Assembly: GCF_001422725.1 (NCBI RefSeq)
Contig: NZ_LMMA01000033.1
Location: 186,001 to 250,000, forward strand
Source: Flavobacterium sp. Leaf82
Lineage (GTDB): Bacteria > Bacteroidota > Bacteroidia > Flavobacteriales > Flavobacteriaceae
Length of the DNA stretch: 64,000 nucleotides
Reading direction: 5' to 3'
Shown here: one piece after another, positions 62,357 through 64,000 of the stretch
Layout: every line of letters starts with the position of its first letter
Numbering within the stretch: the first letter of the stretch is position 1
The notes under the pieces: model-generated
What the model saw: only the letters and a program-made list of their open reading frames with translations
What the model was told of the DNA's origin: nothing
Databases searched by the model: none
Made by a program: the position numbers and the translations under genes

Positions 62357-62420
62357 TACTGAAACTACTGAATACAAGTGTTTTAAAATTTAGAAAACGT
62401 AAATTTTGATATTACTTTTA
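62357..62420 (+). promoter_or_regulatory. Box promoter P7 (right-edge gene)
   Basis: Plus strand: TACTGAAACTACTGAA at 62357-62372, then TACTTTTA at 62413-62420; 43 bp from box edge to -10. It is the only plus-strand copy and is in the correct orientation for the gene starting at 62442, with a leader near 15 nt. Confidence 0.8.
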
Positions 62421-62441
62421 CACTCAGAAAAACCCCTAGCG

Positions 62442-64000
62442 ATGAGTAAAAATTCAATTCACAATTTCGATCTTTCAATAAAAAATACTGCTGATATAAA
62501 AAGCTCAGAAGAACTGACCAAAGCAATTATAAAAGAGTTAGCCAAAGTCTCAAAAGAAATGAGCCAGCAAAAAGATATCATGCAGGAATGGCAAGAGCAA
62601 AATAATCAAAATACTACCGCAATCGAAGAGGGCGCTGCCAATACCAATGCTGAAACTATTAAAAAAACAGCAACATCGGATAGCAATACTTCTTCGGTTT
62701 TCGGAGAAACAACTTCAACTGCTCTAATCGGAGGAGGCGTTACTGATAACAATGGAATAATAACAATGGGTTCTTCCGTATCAGGCAACATTACTCCTCC
62801 GAGATTGGGAGCAGAAAATAATACGCTAAACTTCAGTAGCGGCATTACCACGCAAACCTATGCGGGTGTGGCTGCAAATCAAACCTTAGAAATACCTCAA
62901 ACAAAGAGCAACGAACCTACTTTAGAAGTTATTAAGGCAGAAATTAAAAAGAAATTAGATGCTGCTATTGCAATAAAAAATACTGAAGAAATAGCATATT
63001 GGAGACAGATTACTAAGGCTTTTAAAAAAGGAGCCACTGCTCAGGATTTTAATGGTAAAAAGGATCATGAACTTTTTTCAAAAATGTATTTTGGATTGCA
63101 AAAATGGCGTCTCGCTACAATTGATGAGCCTGCAATTACTAATATAAATTGGGGAGATGTAAGTGAATTAATGATTTTGAAATTATTGCAATTATCAGAT
63201 GAAGAAACGAATGAAAATTTGAGAGTATATTATAATAGGATGATTAAAGAAATTAAAAATCCTGATATAAATATTCAAAAGCTATTTTCAGAACATGATG
63301 AATTATTCTTACTATTAAAATCAGTTTTCCCTAATTTACCTGGAAAAGTAACCATACAAACTCAAAAAATAGTATATCCCAATTTAAGTCCTCAAAAAAT
63401 GTATCCTAACATTGGACTAGAAGACATGTATTTCATCTGGTCAGGAACGTTGTTGGATGACATAGAGATTAAGTATGGTACAGGTGAAATAGGAATGGAT
63501 ATATTTTGGAATTATGCCCCATTAAAAATAGGCCAATGGTATGATTATGATAGAATTAATCCAACCAAAGAAGGATCTACTTTCTGGGATGCCTCCTTAT
63601 ATAATACCCTAAATGGGCAGCATTATTTATACCATACAATTGCGCAGCGTCACGCTTATTATCAATTCGTTGATGCTTATTTAAAAACTAAAGGCATAAT
63701 ATCTGAATGGTTTGATGCTGCGGCACGAGTAACAATGGGGTCTATTTTAACTGCGATAGATGGGGAAATGGCATTAGGAGGACCAGAAATGCCTGTAAAT
63801 CTTTGGTTCTTAACTGATAAAACGGATGATTTCTTAAAGGGAGGAAATAAATATTTGTTTGCTGATAATATGAATAATGTAAAATTACTTTTAGAAGGTA
63901 AGGGAAGATTGAGTGGAGAATTTATCGATGCTAAAGGAAATAAACAAAGTTTTGAAAATTTATCTCAGGAAGAATTAGATTTTAAACTGGTAGAATTTGA
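62442..64000 (+). CDS. Large protein cut by the right edge; tape measure or effector?
   Basis: At least 519 codons without a stop, from an ATG at 62442 placed 15 bp after the predicted start of P7 transcription. The first 50 residues are helical with heptad-like character (SSEELTKAIIKELAKVSKEM); 50-155 is disordered, Thr/Asn/Ser/Gly-rich (for example SNTSSVFGETTSTALIGGG); from about 160 on the sequence is globular (WRQITKAFKKGATAQDF, HYLYHTIAQRHAYYQFVDAYL). No signal peptide. No HExxH motif. Under the same box as the particle genes, so part of it or delivered by it. Family not recognised. Confidence 0.6.
   Translation, partial: MSKNSIHNFDLSIKNTADIKSSEELTKAIIKELAKVSKEMSQQKDIMQEWQEQNNQNTTAIEEGAANTNAETIKKTATSDSNTSSVFGETTSTALIGGGVTDNNGIITMGSSVSGNITPPRLGAENNTLNFSSGITTQTYAGVAANQTLEIPQTKSNEPTLEVIKAEIKKKLDAAIAIKNTEEIAYWRQITKAFKKGATAQDFNGKKDHELFSKMYFGLQKWRLATIDEPAITNINWGDVSELMILKLLQLSDEETNENLRVYYNRMIKEIKNPDINIQKLFSEHDELFLLLKSVFPNLPGKVTIQTQKIVYPNLSPQKMYPNIGLEDMYFIWSGTLLDDIEIKYGTGEIGMDIFWNYAPLKIGQWYDYDRINPTKEGSTFWDASLYNTLNGQHYLYHTIAQRHAYYQFVDAYLKTKGIISEWFDAAARVTMGSILTAIDGEMALGGPEMPVNLWFLTDKTDDFLKGGNKYLFADNMNNVKLLLEGKGRLSGEFIDAKGNKQSFENLSQEELDFKLVEF

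Larger units (their letters stand above)
62025..62441. other. Divergent control region of the fibre and right-edge genes
   Basis: 417 bp. It contains P6 (minus) and P7 (plus), with their two boxes forming an inverted repeat. The open frame that crosses it on the minus strand (62377-62144) is an artefact of these sites and is not a gene. Confidence 0.7.

Noticed and set aside
62144..62377. 77-codon frame on the minus strand
   Set aside because: Runs through the P6/P7 control region; its sequence is just the translated box, with a poor composition.
35144..64000. Complete prophage
   Set aside because: No capsid, portal, terminase, integrase, replication gene or attachment repeat can be seen in the 28 kb, although tail and lysis genes are complete. 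It could still be the tail half of one if the missing genes lie to the right.
35144..64000. Type VI secretion system (subtype iii) or classic extracellular injection system
   Set aside because: No TssB/TssC pair, ClpV, membrane complex or AAA+ ATPase; a single large sheath gene, holin and endolysin speak for a phage-tail-like bacteriocin.
1..64000. CRISPR array, tRNA, rRNA, insertion sequences
   Set aside because: No regularly spaced repeats, cloverleaf or transposase-like genes were seen on either strand; short tRNA genes could be missed by eye.

Overview
The window is AT-rich and looks chromosomal, from a member of the Flavobacteriaceae (Bacteroidota), most likely Flavobacterium. The signs are short lipoproteins with a Cys followed by Ser/Asp/Asn runs, promoters of the TAnnTTTG type, very few Shine-Dalgarno sequences, the paralogue-rich signalling genes, and the CCCGATAGCTATCGGG-type palindromes common between Flavobacterium genes. 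I saw no tRNA, rRNA, CRISPR array, insertion sequence, integrase or transposase.

Positions 1-34764 are mostly ordinary chromosome. In order: a lipoprotein; a response regulator with an eight-PAS histidine kinase; an EamA exporter; an MscS channel; a CPA1 Na+/H+ antiporter; a SpoU-type RNA methyltransferase. Then comes an AT-rich block (11840-14759) with a GIY-YIG protein, a DUF262/DUF1524 (GmrSD-like) protein and an unknown gene, a candidate defence island. Next are a GT2 glycosyltransferase, a TetR/HMA-like/MFS unit, a membrane protein, a pair of surface lipoproteins (one with a metzincin motif), a four-gene envelope operon, a TPR-LytS kinase with a LytTR regulator, and a type I secretion operon (ABC-HlyD-TolC) whose ATPase domain is degenerate.

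Positions 35144 to the right edge hold a phage-tail-derived contractile particle cluster. It has a sheath, tube, hub, spike, PAAR-like tip, gp25 wedge, LysM-like adaptor, J-like and wedge baseplate proteins, a collar/FN3 fibre and three fibre paralogues with a shared N-terminal anchor. It also has a holin, an M15 endolysin and lysis-associated small proteins. No capsid, portal, terminase, integrase or replication gene is visible, so the best reading is a Bacteroidota R-type tailocin, or a closely related injection particle released by lysis. Two proteins with HEHxH zinc-protease motifs sit inside it, one between the PAAR-like protein and a lipoprotein. These are candidate cargo or toxins.

The most interesting result is the regulation. 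A box, consensus TTACTGAAACTACTGA, occurs seven times, only in this cluster as far as I could see. It is always oriented toward the gene it precedes, and always 43-44 bp upstream of a TAnnTTTA/TAnnTTTG -10-like element. These seven promoters divide the cluster into co-regulated units. One promoter also overlaps repeats of AACATAT(GTT) lying next to a LexA/CI-type repressor that keeps its Ala-Gly cleavage site and Ser/Lys dyad. A 59-residue helix-turn-helix-like protein is encoded in the unit that repressor appears to control. By analogy with pyocin PrtR/PrtN, I propose DNA damage -> repressor self-cleavage -> small activator -> seven box promoters -> particle and lysis. No tape-measure protein is recognised; the truncated gene at the right edge (62442 onward), which has its own box, is a candidate for that or for an effector.
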